From an uncultured Spartobacteria bacterium (GTDB lineage: Bacteria > Verrucomicrobiota > Verrucomicrobiia > Chthoniobacterales > Terrimicrobiaceae), in NCBI GenBank assembly GCA_937960895.1, contig CALCJD010000139.1:1-15878 (forward strand): DNA of 15,878 nt, written 5' to 3'. Shown here in pieces: positions 15,558 through 15,878 of this stretch. The position numbers were made by a program, and so were the translations under genes. The notes below the pieces were generated by a model. The model had not been told where the DNA came from and searched no databases. It was given only the letters and a program-made list of their open reading frames with translations. Within the stretch, counting starts at the first letter, position 1. Each line of letters starts with the position of its first letter.

Positions 15558-15574
15558 GTCTGGGGGTGATTCCC

Positions 15575-15612
15575 GGAAGGAATGCGTTCCCGAAATTTCC
15601 GGTATTCCTTCC
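15575..15612 (-). repeat. 9-bp perfect inverted repeat upstream of tkt
   Basis: Perfect arms GGAAGGAAT/ATTCCTTCC around a 20-base loop, which itself contains the palindrome GAAATTTC. Outside the arms, CCC (15572-15574) can pair with GGG after a two-base bulge. It lies about 60 bp before the tkt ATG. Possible roles are a leader RNA structure, if transcription starts further upstream, or a protein-binding site. Confidence 0.5.
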
Positions 15613-15681
15613 AAGGGGCAGGCCCGATTCACGGCGGGGTGGCATCCAGGCCTCGGATGATTCCACGCCCCCCCGTGTCGG

Positions 15682-15717
15682 CCGGTCCCGGCATGAGCAG
15701 GACCGGGCGCCGTTTTT
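15682..15717 (+). terminator. Possible plus-strand terminator-like hairpin upstream of tkt
   Basis: Perfect 7-bp arms CCGGTCC (15682-15688)/GGACCGG (15700-15706) with an 11-base loop. A T5 run (15713-15717) follows six bases later on the plus strand. The gap before the T run weakens the terminator reading, and no plus-strand gene within the window needs one here. On the minus strand no T run follows the stem. Confidence 0.3.
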
Positions 15718-15757
15718 CCGGATTCACCCAATTCCCTCGCCGCCAACCTCCTATCTC

Positions 15758-15776
15758 AGGGACAACCTTTGTCCCT
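15758..15776. repeat. Operator-like inverted repeat AGGGACAA/TTGTCCCT
   Basis: Perfect 8-bp arms with a 3-bp centre (AGGGACAACCTTTGTCCCT). The tight symmetry resembles a dimeric regulator site. It is 243 bp from the tkt start, so it may belong to a promoter for the gene beyond the right edge or to a distal tkt promoter. No known regulator motif is recognised. Confidence 0.4.
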
Positions 15777-15878
15777 TCCTGATCCTCACCTCCGGCCCGC
15801 CCATGAAGCGATGTCAACAGTCCCGACACGGATACGTCCACACGGGGTTCAGACCGCGAACCGTCCTGTTATGAACAC

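Larger units (their letters stand above)
15516..15878. other. Gene-free region upstream of tkt, rich in inverted repeats
   Basis: 363 bp with no convincing gene. Short open frames on both strands (for example minus 15629-15841) have low-complexity, unconserved-looking translations and no ribosome-binding bases. The region holds at least three good inverted repeats (entered separately) and a minor one, CATCC/GGATG at 15643-15659. No tRNA, SRP RNA or known riboswitch signature was found by eye. The gene to the right lies beyond the window. Confidence 0.7.

Noticed and set aside
13824..15569. 581-codon plus-strand open frame opposite tkt
   Set aside because: Antisense shadow of the transketolase gene, which has all its cofactor-binding motifs.
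15571..15618. Possible SRP (4.5S) RNA, because of GGAAGGAA
   Set aside because: The conserved flanks of the SRP RNA tip (CAGG before GGAA and AGCAGCC after it) are missing on both strands.
15516..15746. 77-residue N-terminal extension of transketolase
   Set aside because: The extension has no targeting or family features, and an ATG with a good AGGGGA ribosome-binding site lies at 15515, where transketolases normally begin.
15812..15817. Minus-strand perfect TTGACA upstream of tkt
   Set aside because: The bases 17 bp downstream (CGGAGG) do not resemble a -10 box.

Overview
This is a compact, GC-rich stretch of bacterial chromosome with almost no intergenic space. All genes except the first run on the minus strand, so transcription goes from right to left. 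The gene content suggests a Gram-negative organism: an LPS-heptose nucleotidyltransferase, an L,D-transpeptidase lipoprotein, and a three-gene sdhCAB set with one five-helix cytochrome b subunit. The style of these proteins (SdhA/SdhB of the Bacteroidetes/PVC type, a GYF_2-domain membrane protein, a bacterial lipase-maturation-factor homologue, and a transketolase with an SGHLGLPLG motif) fits Verrucomicrobiota or a relative best. That placement is inference; no rRNA or other decisive marker is present.

Layout from left to right. Positions 1-580 (+) hold the 3' end of a lipase maturation factor-like gene, whose end overlaps the end of a convergent LPG-synthase-TM/UPF0104 flippase-like gene (547-1611, -). 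Next comes the succinate dehydrogenase/fumarate reductase operon in the order sdhC (4370-5113), sdhA (2454-4373), sdhB (1665-2423), with the flippase gene as a possible fourth member. Upstream of sdhC, 5222-11938 is a tightly packed minus-strand run. In transcription order it holds a TPR protein, an HldE/RfaE domain-II nucleotidyltransferase, a small DUF2780-like protein, a 70-aa two-helix membrane protein, an FAD monooxygenase, a YkuD L,D-transpeptidase lipoprotein, a CCA-adding enzyme/poly(A) polymerase-family protein, and a GYF_2-TM-coiled-coil protein. Further right are recO (12071-12610), an assimilatory APS reductase cysH (12648-13379), and transketolase tkt (13533-15515). A 363-bp non-coding region upstream of tkt (15516-15878) is rich in inverted repeats.

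The genes are mainly housekeeping: respiration and TCA cycle (sdh), pentose phosphate/carbon metabolism (tkt), sulfate assimilation (cysH), recombination repair (recO), tRNA 3'-end maturation (cca) and cell-envelope work (hldE2, L,D-transpeptidase, flippase). I see no CRISPR array, insertion sequence, prophage, tRNA or rRNA, and no convincing new defence or biosynthetic system. The observations most worth a second look are non-coding: a perfect palindrome abutting the sdhC start codon, mutually exclusive stems in the cysH leader, a 9-bp perfect stem in the tkt leader, and an inverted-repeat cluster with a perfect TATAAT in front of the TPR gene. Three proteins of unknown function (GYF_2 membrane protein, DUF2780-like protein, 70-aa membrane protein) are also noted.
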